Shown: piece after piece, positions 7,803 through 16,871 of the stretch
Layout of the letters: every line of letters starts with the position of its first letter
Position numbering within the stretch: the first letter of the stretch is position 1
Notes under the pieces: model-generated
The model's database searches: none
The model's input: the letters and a program-made list of their open reading frames with translations, nothing else
What the model was told of the DNA's origin: nothing
Program-made: the position numbers and the translations under genes
Source of the DNA: Lysobacter sp. cf310
GTDB lineage: Bacteria; Pseudomonadota; Gammaproteobacteria; Xanthomonadales; Xanthomonadaceae
NCBI RefSeq assembly: GCF_900114355.1
Contig: NZ_FOSS01000001.1
Coordinates: 1,450,378-1,514,377 of the forward strand
Reading direction: 5' to 3'
DNA length: 64,000 nucleotides

Positions 7803-9296
7803 ATGAGCGAAGCCCAAGACCACCCCACGCCGACCCACTGCGAAAACTGCGCGGCGCCGCTGCAGGGCCACTACTGCCACCAGTGCGGGCAGTCGATCGT
7901 CAATCCGCTGCGCCATGCCGGGCATGCGCTGGAGGAAGTGTTCGAGTCGTTCTGGCATCTCGACGGCCGCATCTTCCGCACCGTGCGCGACCTGCTGTCA
8001 CCGGGCCGGGTCGCGCTCAATTACCTGCGCGGTCATCGCGTGCGCTACGTGCCGCCGCTGCGGCTGTTCGTGATCCTGAGCGTGCTGACCTTCTTCATCG
8101 CTCAGTTCACGGTGCATTTCGGCGAGGACGACGGCGGCAGCTACAAGGGCAACGGCCCTATGGTGATCGACGGCAAGAAGGTACGCCTGGGCCGCACCGG
8201 CGAACGCATCGAGAACGCGCGCAGCGTGTCCGAAGTCGAGAGCGAACGCGCGCAGGCCCTGAAGGAACTCGAGCAGGCGCGCGCCGCGATCCCGGTCAGC
8301 GTGCCCGGCGGCGCGCAGGTCGGCATCGCCGCCGGCATCAAGGAGGTCAACGCGATCGCCGACAAGCGCGTGGCCGAGCTGCGCGAGCGGACGCGGCCGG
8401 ACGCCGCCGCCGAGGCCGCCGGCATCGTCGCGCCCTCCCAAGAGGAAGAGAACGCCGCGCTCCCGGCCACGATCGAGAACGCCAGCTCGCTGGCCGAGCT
8501 GGAAGCCCTGCGCGACGAAAGGCTCAAGCCGCTGCAGGCCGAACGCGCCGGCATCGCCGCCGGCAACGCCACCGCGCTGGCGCGCAACGCCAACGCGATC
8601 CGCGATATCAACCGCCGTGCCGGCTGCCGCGCCGCGCAGTTGCAGATCGACCACGCCGTCGACACCGAGGGCGCGCTCAAGCGCAAGGCCGCGACCGACG
8701 CGCAGACCTACGGCGACGGCGAATGCAACGAGGGCCTGACCTTCTTCGGCAACGCGCCCTGGGACGCGGAAACCAACCCGGTGGTGATGGCCGGCGCGCC
8801 GGAGTTCTTCAACCGCTGGCTCAACAAGCAGATCGGCCGCGGCTACACCAACTTCAAGCGCGCCACCCAGGACCCCTCGCTGTACGAGCATGCCGCGCTG
8901 AGCGCGGTGCCCTCGGCGCTGTTCCTGCTGGTGCCGATGTTCGCGCTGCTGCTCAAGCTGACCTACCTGGGTTCGGGCCGCGGTTACCTGGAGCACCTGG
9001 TGGTGGCCTTGTACAGCCACGCCTACCTGTGTCTGAGCCTGCTGGCGATGTTCCTGATGTTCGGCCTGGACGCCTGGATCTCGCCGCATTGGTCCGGCTT
9101 CGGCTGGATCGCCGGCATTCTCGAGGCCGGGCTATGGCTGTGGATGCCGATCTATCTGCTGCTGATGCAGAAACGCGTGTACGGCAACGGCTGGATCGTG
9201 ACCCTGCTGCGCTATCTGGTGGTCGGCGGCTGCTACTTCTTCATGCTGGCGTTCGCGGTGGGCTTCCTGATGATCGCCAGCCTGGTGCGCATGTGA
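7803..9296 (+). CDS. DUF3667 membrane protein with N-terminal zinc ribbon
   Basis: A 497-residue protein. The N-terminus carries two CxxC pairs (CENC and CHQC), typical of DUF3667. A first transmembrane segment (PPLRLFVILSVLTFFIAQF) follows near residue 90. Then comes a long Ala/Glu-rich, probably coiled region (~residues 115-300), and finally four hydrophobic segments. The family is common in xanthomonads and Bacteroidetes and has no assigned role. The coiled insert between the membrane segments is long and probably faces the periplasm (inference). Its stop overlaps the next start (GTGA). Confidence 0.85.
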   Translation: MSEAQDHPTPTHCENCAAPLQGHYCHQCGQSIVNPLRHAGHALEEVFESFWHLDGRIFRTVRDLLSPGRVALNYLRGHRVRYVPPLRLFVILSVLTFFIAQFTVHFGEDDGGSYKGNGPMVIDGKKVRLGRTGERIENARSVSEVESERAQALKELEQARAAIPVSVPGGAQVGIAAGIKEVNAIADKRVAELRERTRPDAAAEAAGIVAPSQEEENAALPATIENASSLAELEALRDERLKPLQAERAGIAAGNATALARNANAIRDINRRAGCRAAQLQIDHAVDTEGALKRKAATDAQTYGDGECNEGLTFFGNAPWDAETNPVVMAGAPEFFNRWLNKQIGRGYTNFKRATQDPSLYEHAALSAVPSALFLLVPMFALLLKLTYLGSGRGYLEHLVVALYSHAYLCLSLLAMFLMFGLDAWISPHWSGFGWIAGILEAGLWLWMPIYLLLMQKRVYGNGWIVTLLRYLVVGGCYFFMLAFAVGFLMIASLVRM

Positions 9297-9604
9297 GCGC
9301 GGGCGTGGTGTACGAGGTCAACCTCGACCTCGACGCGGCCATCGCCGAGGACTACCGCGCCTGGCTGGGGCCGCATACGCGCGAAATCCTGGCCCTGCCC
9401 GGCTTTCTGGAAGCGCGCATCCACACCCAGCTGGACCCGCCGGCCGAGCCCGGACGGGTGCGCCTGAGCGTGCGCTATCGGCTCGACCGTCTGGAATCGC
9501 TGGACGCCTACCTGCGCGATCACGCGCCGCGGATGCGCGCGGACGCGGTGACGCGGTTCGGCGACAGGTTCAGCGCCACGCGGCGGGTGTTGCGCGAGGA
9601 TTGA
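9293..9604 (+). CDS. DUF4286 family protein (dimeric alpha-beta barrel-like)
   Basis: A 103-residue protein (VVYEVNLDLDAAIAEDYRAW, RIHTQLDPPAEPGRVRLSVRY). The length and pattern fit DUF4286, a small ferredoxin-like fold family related to antibiotic-biosynthesis monooxygenases, with no known reaction. The GTG at 9293 overlaps the DUF3667 stop (ATGTGA), implying translational coupling. No ATG lies upstream of the conserved core in this frame within the spacer. Confidence 0.8.
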   Translation: MSAGVVYEVNLDLDAAIAEDYRAWLGPHTREILALPGFLEARIHTQLDPPAEPGRVRLSVRYRLDRLESLDAYLRDHAPRMRADAVTRFGDRFSATRRVLRED

Positions 9605-9879
9605 GCGCGGCGCGTGGGCTAGAGCGCGCCAGTCCGCGCGGAGCATGTCTGCGTTCGCTGTTCCCGCTTGCGGGAGCAATTGCCCGCCAGGGCGGATGAG
9701 GGCAGCGCATGTGGTTGTGGTTGCGGTTGCACCCGCGCCTCGGCCCACACCCCAACCCATACCCCGGCCCAACCGCACAGCGGTCGGGCGTTCGGTGCAG
9801 CGCGAGCCCATGGCTCGCAAGCGCTGCGCTCGCCCCTGAAATGGGAGAGGGGCTTGAAGACGGGAGAGGGACTACGGCC
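9605..9879. other. Intergenic spacer with degenerate repeat-like sequence
   Basis: 275 bases between convergent genes. No credible ORF was found. It contains small palindromes (CCCGCTTGCGGG near 9662) and stretches such as GGGAGAGGGGCTTGAAGACG that look like degraded dispersed intergenic repeats. No T-rich intrinsic terminator was found. Confidence 0.5.
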
Positions 9880-10539
9880 CTACTGCCCCAACTTGTGCCA
9901 GAACCACCCGTCGCGCTCATCCCAGCGCGTCGCCAGCAATTCGCGGCGCAGCGCGTCGCGCGCCTGCGGGGGCGTGCGTTGCACCAGCACGGCGAGATCC
10001 TTGCGTTGCTGCGGACTGAGTTCGCGCAGCACCCGCAGCATCGGCTCGTGCTGCTGCAACGGCAGTTGCGCCAACAGCGGCTGCAGCGCCGCGTAGTCGG
10101 CGCCCAGGATCGGCCCCAGCAGCCAGCCGCGTTGCAGGCTGCCGTCGAGGGCGTCGAAACGCGCGCGCAGCGCCTGCTGTTGCTCCGGCGGCAACGCCGC
10201 GTAGCGCGCCGCCGCGGCCTGGGCCAGCGCGCGCTCGTCCGTGGGCAGGGCCTGCCAGGCGGCGTAGCGCTCGCGCAGGCGCGCGCGTTCGGGCGCGGGC
10301 AGCGCGTTCCAGCGCGCGGCGCGGGTGGCGAAGGCGGCGCGTTGCTCGGCGCTCCAGGCCGCCCACTGCGCCGCATTGGCCTGCAAACGCGCGCGCGCGT
10401 CCGCCGGCAGGCGCCGGCCCAGGCTTTGGTATTCCGGCGGCAGGCTTTGCGCCGCCAGCGCGCCCAGACACAGGCTCAGCGCCGCGAAGGCGAGCGCGCG
10501 CACCGGGGCGCGCGAGCGTGTGCGCTCAGCCCGGGACAT
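9880..10539 (-). CDS. DUF3106 domain-containing exported protein
   Basis: A 219-residue protein with a signal peptide (RALAFAALSLCLGALAAQ). It then has repeated helical motifs of the form 'W..L...ER..L...' (WAAWSAEQRAAF, WNALPAPERARLRERYAAW, YAALPPEQQQALRARF), the hallmark of DUF3106. It is probably a periplasmic helical protein of unknown function. Its start overlaps the end of the upstream sigma-like gene by 14 bases. The two form a conserved-looking operon in this family of bacteria. Confidence 0.85.
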   Translation of the reverse strand: MSRAERTRSRAPVRALAFAALSLCLGALAAQSLPPEYQSLGRRLPADARARLQANAAQWAAWSAEQRAAFATRAARWNALPAPERARLRERYAAWQALPTDERALAQAAAARYAALPPEQQQALRARFDALDGSLQRGWLLGPILGADYAALQPLLAQLPLQQHEPMLRVLRELSPQQRKDLAVLVQRTPPQARDALRRELLATRWDERDGWFWHKLGQ

Positions 10540-11554
10540 CGGCGCTCTCGGTCTCGGATTCGGTGGTGGTCTCGGCGCCCGACGCGGTCGCGGCGCCGGT
10601 CTCGCCGACCGCCGGTTCGACGCGTTCGCCGGGCAGCCCCTCGGGGCCGGCGCGTTCGCGCGCGGCCAACCAACTGTGGAAAGCCAGCTCGCGCGCGCCG
10701 GCTTCGCCCTCGGGATCGGCGAGCAGGGCGAAGTCGCGGTCGCCGATCAGACCGGCCTCGTGGCCGTAGCGCGAGGCCGGGGCCGCGGCCTTGGGCAGGG
10801 GCTCGACGCGGATGCGCGGGCCGCCCAGCCAGTCGGCCACGCCGCCCAGCGGCCACCACCAGGTCGCCGCGAACGCCAGCGCGCACAGCGCCAGCAGGCT
10901 CCACAGCAGCGCCATGACCCAGCGCGGCCGCCGCGTGGCGGCCAGGGGCGCGTCGCCACGCGCGCCCGCGGCGGCGACCGGCGTGCCGCGCAAGGCCGCC
11001 TCGCGCGCCGCGCTCAGCCGTGCCAGCCGTTCCGGCGGCAGGGTCTTGATGCGGCGATGGATCTGCTCACGCAGTTGTTGCCAGGCCGCCGGGTCGGCGC
11101 GGCCGTCGGCGTGGTGCGGCAGGGCGCGTTGCAGGGCCAGGCGGTAGGTCGGCTGGGCCACGCCCAGGGCCGCGGCCGCGTCGGGTTCGGACAACCCGGC
11201 CGCCAGGCGCAGCAGCAAGGCCGCGCGCGGGCCATGGCCGAGCTCGCCGAGGCGGTCGGTGGCGTCCAAGGGGATCGCGACCCGGGTGCGCTGGTGCAGC
11301 CCGGGCTGGGCCAGCAGCTGCGACCAGAAGCGGCGCGGCCAATCGGCCATGGGCGCGGCCTCGATGCCGGCGCGGAAGGCCTGCATCGCCGCCGCCAGGG
11401 CGGCGTCGCCGGCGCCGGCGTCGCCCGCCTGCAGCTCGGCCAGGACCGCGCCGCGACGCTCGACGCCGCGCAGAAACGCGGCCAGGGCGGCCGGCGCATC
11501 GTTCGAGTGCCCGGCGGTGCCGGAGGATGTGGAGCCCGTTGCGGCGGGGCTCAT
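10526..11554 (-). CDS. Membrane-anchored sigma-70 region-4-like protein
   Basis: A 342-residue protein. The N-terminal half resembles an ECF sigma factor without a clear core-binding region 2. A region-4-type helix-turn-helix is visible (AALLLRLAAGLSEPDAAAAL followed by GVAQPTYRLALQRAL, ~residues 130-165). A single transmembrane segment follows (RWVMALLWSLLALCALAFA, ~215). The C-terminal ~110 residues would lie in the periplasm and end in an acidic Thr/Glu tail. This layout joins a sigma-like HTH to an anti-sigma-like membrane topology. It is upstream of and overlapping the DUF3106 gene. It is annotated in related genomes as 'RNA polymerase subunit sigma-70', but a true sigma activity is doubtful. 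Confidence 0.75.
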   Translation of the reverse strand: MSPAATGSTSSGTAGHSNDAPAALAAFLRGVERRGAVLAELQAGDAGAGDAALAAAMQAFRAGIEAAPMADWPRRFWSQLLAQPGLHQRTRVAIPLDATDRLGELGHGPRAALLLRLAAGLSEPDAAAALGVAQPTYRLALQRALPHHADGRADPAAWQQLREQIHRRIKTLPPERLARLSAAREAALRGTPVAAAGARGDAPLAATRRPRWVMALLWSLLALCALAFAATWWWPLGGVADWLGGPRIRVEPLPKAAAPASRYGHEAGLIGDRDFALLADPEGEAGARELAFHSWLAARERAGPEGLPGERVEPAVGETGAATASGAETTTESETESADVPG

Positions 11555-11994
11555 CGCGTACGCATCAGCATGACCGCATCATAGCGAGGCGGCGGTCGCA
11601 TAAAACCGCTTGACACGGCGCCAATACCTGCTCCGCGAAGCAGGACGCGGCCTGCAGGAAAAAACGGTTGTGCACAGCGGTAACGGAACCGTCATCAGGC
11701 TGAGGAAGAACCCCCAAACGCCCTGCATTACAACGATGTTTCACGGTCAAGCCTTTGATTATCAAAGAGATATACGCATTGGCGATTTTTTCACCAACCT
11801 GGCTGCAGAGCTTATTCCAGCTTCATCGCGCAGCCCTGCCGACGCGGCATGCACAGATTTATCCACAGCTCGTGTGGATAAGGGTGAATTTTCTTTAAGC
11901 ACCGCCACTTGCGTGCGCTTTGTCACGGCGGGGGCAGCAATAGGTCGCAACTGCGTCGGCGCCGATTCGCGACCGCGCTCGCTAGACTGAGCGC
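11555..11994. other. AT-rich palindrome-dense spacer between sigma-like gene and priA
   Basis: 440 bases without a credible gene and visibly richer in A/T than the surroundings, especially 11640-11930. It holds a hairpin CCTGCT-ccgcga-AGCAGG (11627-11644), ACGGTT...AACCGT (11664-11692), the 15-base palindrome CTTTGATTATCAAAG (11753-11767) and an inverted pair of DnaA boxes (11859-11881). ORFs of 66 and 126 codons here have no homology character. The divergent promoters of priA and the sigma-like gene must lie here. Confidence 0.7.
11859..11881. promoter_or_regulatory. Inverted pair of perfect DnaA boxes
   Basis: TTATCCACA (11859-11867) and TGTGGATAA (11873-11881) are both exact matches to the consensus TTATNCACA. 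They face each other across GCTCG. A weaker box, TTGTGCACA, lies at 11668-11676. The pair is ~110 bases upstream of the priA start codon. Confidence 0.7.
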
Positions 11995-14226
11995 ATGTCC
12001 GACGGCTCCGCTCAGTCACTTACACACGTCTGGCGGGTCGCCCTGCCCGTGCCCCTGCCGCGCCTGTTCGATTACCGCCCCGCCGACGGCCTCGAGGCGA
12101 CGCCTGCCGACGTCGGCATGCGGGTGCGCGTGCCCTTCGGCAGCCGCGAGCTGGTCGGGGTGGTCGCCGACACCGGCGCCGCCGACGCCAGCGCGCCGGA
12201 ACCCAAATCCGCGCTGAGCCGGCTCGACCCGCAGCCGCTGTTCCACGGTGAGCTGCTGGAGTCGCTGCGCTGGCTGGCCCGCTACACCCATGCCCCGCTG
12301 GGCGAAGTGTTCGCGACCGCGCTGCCGGCGCCGCTGCGCCACGGCGAACCGTTGGCCGATACCCACGCCTGGGCCTGGCGGCTCACCGAGACCGGGGCGA
12401 CCGCGCGTCCGGGCCTGCGCGCGGGCCGCCCGCGCCGCCTCGCCGACCGCCTCGCGGCCGGCCCCTGCGACGAGGACGCGCTGGAACTGGTCGACGCCGC
12501 CCACGATCCCGACTGGCGCGCCGCCGCGCGCGCGCTGGCCAAGCGCGGCCTGGCCGAGCGCATCGCGGTGCCGGCCAACACCCTGGCCGCCGTGCCGCAG
12601 CCCGGGCCCGCGCTCAACGACGAACAGCAGGCCGCCGTCGACGCCATCCTGGCGGTGCGCGACGGCTTCGCCCCGCTGCTGCTGGACGGCGTCACCGGCA
12701 GCGGCAAGACCGAGGTTTATCTGCGCGCGATCGCCGACTGCCTCGCACGCGGCCGCCAGGCGTTGGTGCTGGTGCCGGAGATCGGCCTGACCCCGCAGAC
12801 CCTGGCGCGCTTCCGCGCGCGTCTGGGCGTGCCGGTGCATGCGCTGCATTCCGGCCTGGGCGACGGCGAACGCGCGCGCACCTGGGCCGCCTGCCTGCGC
12901 GGCGAGGCGCGGGTAATCGTGGGCACCCGCTCGGCGATCTTCCTGCCTCTGCCCGAGGCCGGCCTGATCGTGATCGACGAGGAGCACGACGGCAGCTTCA
13001 AGCAGCTCGACGGCATCCGTTACCACGCCCGCGACTTCGCCCTGGTGCGCGCCAAGGCGCTGAACGTGCCGGTGCTGCTGGGCAGCGCGACGCCGTCGCT
13101 GGAATCGCTGCGCAACGCCCAGGCCGGACGCTACGCGCACTTGCGCCTGCTGCAACGCGCCGGCAACGCCAAGCCGCCGCGGGTGCGCGTGGTCGACGTG
13201 CGCAAGCGCCCGCTCGAGGCCGGCCTGTCGCCGGAACTGATCGACACCATCGCGCGCGCGCTCGATGCCGACGGCCAGGTGCTGGTGTTCAAGAACCGTC
13301 GCGGCTACGCGCCGGTGCTGATCTGCCACGACTGCGGCTGGAGCGCGCACTGCCACCGTTGCAGCACGCCGACTTCGCCCACGCCGATGACCGTGCACGC
13401 GGCCGGCCGCCGCCTGCAATGCCACCACTGCGGCGCGCGCCGGCCCGCACCCAACGCCTGCCCGGACTGCGGCGGGCTGGCGCTGCAATCGCAGGGCGCC
13501 GGCACCGAGCGCATCGAGGAAGCGCTGGCCGCGCGCTTTCCGGAGGTGCCAGTGCTGCGCATCGATCGCGGCACCACCCAACGCCGCGACGCGCTGGAAC
13601 ACCATCTGGCCGAGTTCGGCACCGCGCGCGGCATCCTGGTCGGCACCCAGATGCTGGCCAAGGGCCACGACCTGCCGCACCTGACCCTGGTCGCGGTGGT
13701 CGGCATCGACGAAGGCTTGTTCAGCGCCGACTTTCGCGCGCCGGAAAAACTCGCGCAGCTGCTGATCCAGGTCGCCGGCCGCGCCGGCCGCGCGCACAAG
13801 CCCGGCGAAGTGGTGCTGCAAACCCATCACCCCGAGCATCCGCTGCTGAGCACCCTGCTCGCGGGCGGCTATGCGGCCTTCGCCGAGCTGGAACTGGCGC
13901 AGCGCGAGCTGGCCGGTTTCCCGCCGTATGCGCACATGGCCTTGCTGCGCGCCGAGGCCAAGGAGACCGAGCTCGCCAACGCCTTCCTGCAGGCCGCGCG
14001 GCTGGCGTTGCGCGAAGTCGGCGACGACACGCTCGAGCTCAACGGCCCGGTGCCGGCGCCGATGCCGCGCCGCGCCGGCTACCAACGCGCGCAGCTGATC
14101 CTGTCGGCGCCGGAGCGGCGCGCGCTGCACGCGGCGCTGGATCGCGCCCTGCCTTCGATCCACGCCCTGCCCGAGGCGCGCAAGGTGCGCTGGTCGCTGG
14201 ACGTGGACCCGGCGGACTTGTACTGA
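11995..14226 (+). CDS. priA: Primosomal protein N' (replication restart helicase PriA)
   Basis: A 743-residue superfamily 2 DNA helicase that recognises abandoned forks and reloads DnaB. It has the N-terminal 3'BD domain, then Walker A (DGVTGSGKTEVY, ~residue 235) and DEEH box (VIDEEHDGSF). A zinc-binding insert has cysteine pairs (CHDCGW, CHRC, CHHCG, CPDCG), followed by motifs V/VI (GTQMLAKGHD, QVAGRAGR). All eight zinc-ligand cysteines appear present. ATG at 11995 begins right after the AT-rich DnaA-box spacer. It is monocistronic and convergent with the kinase gene downstream. Confidence 0.96.
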   Translation: MSDGSAQSLTHVWRVALPVPLPRLFDYRPADGLEATPADVGMRVRVPFGSRELVGVVADTGAADASAPEPKSALSRLDPQPLFHGELLESLRWLARYTHAPLGEVFATALPAPLRHGEPLADTHAWAWRLTETGATARPGLRAGRPRRLADRLAAGPCDEDALELVDAAHDPDWRAAARALAKRGLAERIAVPANTLAAVPQPGPALNDEQQAAVDAILAVRDGFAPLLLDGVTGSGKTEVYLRAIADCLARGRQALVLVPEIGLTPQTLARFRARLGVPVHALHSGLGDGERARTWAACLRGEARVIVGTRSAIFLPLPEAGLIVIDEEHDGSFKQLDGIRYHARDFALVRAKALNVPVLLGSATPSLESLRNAQAGRYAHLRLLQRAGNAKPPRVRVVDVRKRPLEAGLSPELIDTIARALDADGQVLVFKNRRGYAPVLICHDCGWSAHCHRCSTPTSPTPMTVHAAGRRLQCHHCGARRPAPNACPDCGGLALQSQGAGTERIEEALAARFPEVPVLRIDRGTTQRRDALEHHLAEFGTARGILVGTQMLAKGHDLPHLTLVAVVGIDEGLFSADFRAPEKLAQLLIQVAGRAGRAHKPGEVVLQTHHPEHPLLSTLLAGGYAAFAELELAQRELAGFPPYAHMALLRAEAKETELANAFLQAARLALREVGDDTLELNGPVPAPMPRRAGYQRAQLILSAPERRALHAALDRALPSIHALPEARKVRWSLDVDPADLY

Positions 14227-14244
14227 CGCCGGCGTACGGCCGGG

Positions 14245-16086
14245 CTACACCGCCAGCGGAAAGTCCAGACGCAGGCCGGTGCCCCGGGGGCCGGATTCGA
14301 TCCGCAGCTCGCCGCCCAGACGCTGCGCGCGCAGCCGCATGCTGGCCAAGCCGGCGCCGCCGTCGTCCGCAGGCGCCGACGCGATGCCCGCGCCGTCGTC
14401 GTCGATGCGCAGCTGCAGGCGGTCGTCGACGCGGCGCAGTTGCACGTCCACGCGGCGCGCGCGGCTGTGCTTGAACACGTTGGTCAACGCCTCCTGCAGC
14501 AGCCGCAGCAAGTCCAGGCTGCGCGCGCTGCCCAGCTCGACGCCGTCCAGTCCGTCCAGCTGCCAGCGGCTGTCGATATCGGCCGTTTCCAGCAGGCGCC
14601 CCAGGCGATGCCGCAGCGGTGCCAGCTGCGCGCCCAGGTCGGCGTGTTCGCGCGCGGTGCTGTCGATCACCAGGCGCAGGTCGTCGCGCATGTCCTTCAG
14701 GGTCGCGATCACCGCCGCCTTGGGCATGTCGTCGGGCGCCTGCTGCAGCTGCGCGATCGCGCCGACCAGGGTGCCGCCGAAACCGTCGTGCAGGTCGCGC
14801 ACCAGTTGCAGGCGCTCGCCGGCGCGGCTGTGCGCGAGCTCCAAGGCGTGCTGGCGCGACAGCGTGGTCGCCAGTTCGGAGGTGGCCATGTCGACTTCGC
14901 GCTTGAGTTCCAGGTTGAAGCCTTCCACGCGCCGCATCGCGCTCACGAAACGGTAGGACAGCACGAAGCCGATGCCGACCAGGGTCAGCACCGACGTCAG
15001 ACTCAACCAATAGGTCGTGCCCTGCACCCAGCCGAAGAACAGCGCGAAATCGCGGAACGACACCAGCACCGGCAGCAGCAGGCAGGCCGCCAGCACCAAG
15101 GCGTCCGGGCGGCGGCTGCGCCAGGCCTGGACCAGGAACCAGCCGATGCTGATGTAGTAGATCAAGCCGCCCAGCGCGAACCACAGGTTGCGGTGGTGGC
15201 CCATCCAGGCCGGCGCCAACGCCGCCGCCAGCAACGACAGCGCCGCCAGCGCGGCGAGCACGCGCTCCAGGCGCGGATACCGACGCTCGCAGTAACGCAG
15301 CAGGAACAGCGCATAGCTGGCGCCGGCGGCCACGTAGAACGCGGCGTTGAAGGCCTGCCAGGCATCGGTGCCGGTCAGCGGCCAGATCTCGGTGGCGATG
15401 TGGTTGTAGGCGTACAGCGATCCGATCAGTTCGGTCAGGGCGAACCAGCCGTACACGCTGTCCTTGCGCCGCAGCAGCCACATCAGCAGAAACACGCCGC
15501 CCAGCACCGCCGACATGGCCAGGTTGATCAGCTTGATGTCGTAGCGCAGGAAGCGTTCGCTGCGGTAGCGCTGCTGCAGGGCCTGCGGATCGCCGACCCG
15601 CACCGGCCCGGCGCCGGGTTGGTAGGCCGCCAGACCGGACACGCGCAACCATACGACGTTGTCGCCCGCGCGCAGCAGCGAAGGCGGCAGCAGCGCGTAG
15701 TGCGGCGCGTTCCAGGTGCGCGACAGCGGTTCGACCAGTTGCGGATCGCGCGCCACCGCTTCGCCGTTGACGTAGATCGCGCCGCTCAGGCTCATGTAGT
15801 CGGCCAGCAACGCGGTCGGCCGGCGCGGATCGTCCTGGCGCCAGCGCAGCCGGTACCAGACCACCCCGTCGTGGTCGGGCCAGCGCTCCTGCCACAGATC
15901 CAGCAAGCGCACCGGCGTCCAGCCCGAGGCCGGCGGCGCGGCCGCGTTCCAATCCGAACGCACCGCCTCGCCGCGATCCAGCAGCTGCACGCCGGGTTCT
16001 TCGGCCGCATGAACCGGCAACGAGGCGAAGCTCAGGCAGATCCACAGGATCAGCAGCCAAGCCGCGCCGGCGCGCGACGGCTTCAG
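14245..16086 (-). CDS. 7TMR-DISM type sensor histidine kinase (HisKA_3/NarX-like), probable CTG start
   Basis: A ~613-residue membrane kinase. A signal peptide (WLLILWICLSFASLPVHA-A) is followed by an extracytoplasmic jelly-roll region, seven hydrophobic segments (~residues 185-390), a HisKA_3 dimerisation helix with the phosphoacceptor in LVRDLHDGFGG, and an ATPase domain (QEALTNVFKHS, DDDGAGI, GLASMRLRAQRLGG). No ATG, GTG or TTG lies in frame before the signal peptide after the regulator gene's end. CTG at 16086 overlaps the regulator stop (CTGA) and has GGGA 8 bases upstream, so it is the most economical start. It pairs with the response regulator just upstream. Confidence 0.82.
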   Translation of the reverse strand: MKPSRAGAAWLLILWICLSFASLPVHAAEEPGVQLLDRGEAVRSDWNAAAPPASGWTPVRLLDLWQERWPDHDGVVWYRLRWRQDDPRRPTALLADYMSLSGAIYVNGEAVARDPQLVEPLSRTWNAPHYALLPPSLLRAGDNVVWLRVSGLAAYQPGAGPVRVGDPQALQQRYRSERFLRYDIKLINLAMSAVLGGVFLLMWLLRRKDSVYGWFALTELIGSLYAYNHIATEIWPLTGTDAWQAFNAAFYVAAGASYALFLLRYCERRYPRLERVLAALAALSLLAAALAPAWMGHHRNLWFALGGLIYYISIGWFLVQAWRSRRPDALVLAACLLLPVLVSFRDFALFFGWVQGTTYWLSLTSVLTLVGIGFVLSYRFVSAMRRVEGFNLELKREVDMATSELATTLSRQHALELAHSRAGERLQLVRDLHDGFGGTLVGAIAQLQQAPDDMPKAAVIATLKDMRDDLRLVIDSTAREHADLGAQLAPLRHRLGRLLETADIDSRWQLDGLDGVELGSARSLDLLRLLQEALTNVFKHSRARRVDVQLRRVDDRLQLRIDDDGAGIASAPADDGGAGLASMRLRAQRLGGELRIESGPRGTGLRLDFPLAV

Positions 16087-16757
16087 TTGAGCAATCCCAG
16101 CGCGCGCGCCTCGAACACCGCCGCGGTGCGCGAACCCACCGCGAGTTTGCGGTAGATGTTCTTGGTGTGGCATTCGATGGTGAGCTTGGACAGCGCCACC
16201 AGTTCGGCGATCTCGCGGTTGCTGAACCCCTGCGCGACCAAGCGCAGGATTTCGCGTTCGCGTTCGGACAACTGCGCCGCGGGCTCGGGTACCGGCGGCG
16301 CGGCGCGCGCCGGCGCCTGCTGCACCAGCGCCAGGATCCTGCGCGCGATCAAAGGATCGATCGGCGCGCCGCCGCGTTGCAGGCTTTGCAGGCACAGGCG
16401 CAGTTCGTCGTCGTCGCGGTCCTTGAGCAGGTAACCGATCGCGCCGGCCTGCACCGCGGCCAGCAGGGTCTCTTCCTCGGCATAGGCCGACACGATCACC
16501 GCCGCGGTCTGCGGCCGGTGCGCGCCCAGCCATGCGATCAGCTCGATGCCGCTGCCGTCGGGCAGTTGCACGTCGATCAAGGCCAGGTCGTAGCGGCCCT
16601 GCTGCAGGCGCGCGCGCGCCTGAGCCAGATCGGCGGCGCTGTCGATGCGCGCCTGCGGACCGGCCAGGGCGCGCATCAGGCCGAGCATGCGCGTGCGCGC
16701 CGAGGCCTCGTCCTCGACGATCAGCACCGTACTCAGATCGATGGGCTGCGGTTCCAT
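16083..16757 (-). CDS. NarL/FixJ family response regulator
   Basis: A 224-residue regulator. The receiver domain has the acidic pair (VEDE), phospho-acceptor Asp in DLALIDVQLPDG, Thr/Ser at VIVSAYAEE and Lys in YLLKDRDDDE. It is followed by a LuxR-type HTH (LSEREREILRLVAQGFSNREIAEL, TIECHTKNIYRKL). ATG at 16757 was chosen because the upstream extension to 16850 precedes the receiver fold. The kinase gene follows with a 4-base overlap. Target genes are unknown. Confidence 0.92.
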   Translation of the reverse strand: MEPQPIDLSTVLIVEDEASARTRMLGLMRALAGPQARIDSAADLAQARARLQQGRYDLALIDVQLPDGSGIELIAWLGAHRPQTAAVIVSAYAEEETLLAAVQAGAIGYLLKDRDDDELRLCLQSLQRGGAPIDPLIARRILALVQQAPARAAPPVPEPAAQLSEREREILRLVAQGFSNREIAELVALSKLTIECHTKNIYRKLAVGSRTAAVFEARALGLLN

Positions 16758-16871
16758 GCCTCTGTCTCGCGCGCCGGCCGTAGCGGCCGCATCAGTGTAG
16801 CCTCCGCGCGCAGCGGGATGAGCGGAGCGCGCCGCCGTACCGCGGCGCACGCGAGTGGCGCGGCGCGCGCC

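Noticed and set aside
11610..11990. A 126-codon ORF upstream of priA
   Set aside because: No ribosome-binding site or domain character; it runs through the palindrome and DnaA-box region.
14440..16155. A 571-codon plus-strand ORF opposite the histidine kinase
   Set aside because: Shadow ORF without domains; the kinase motifs are on the minus strand.
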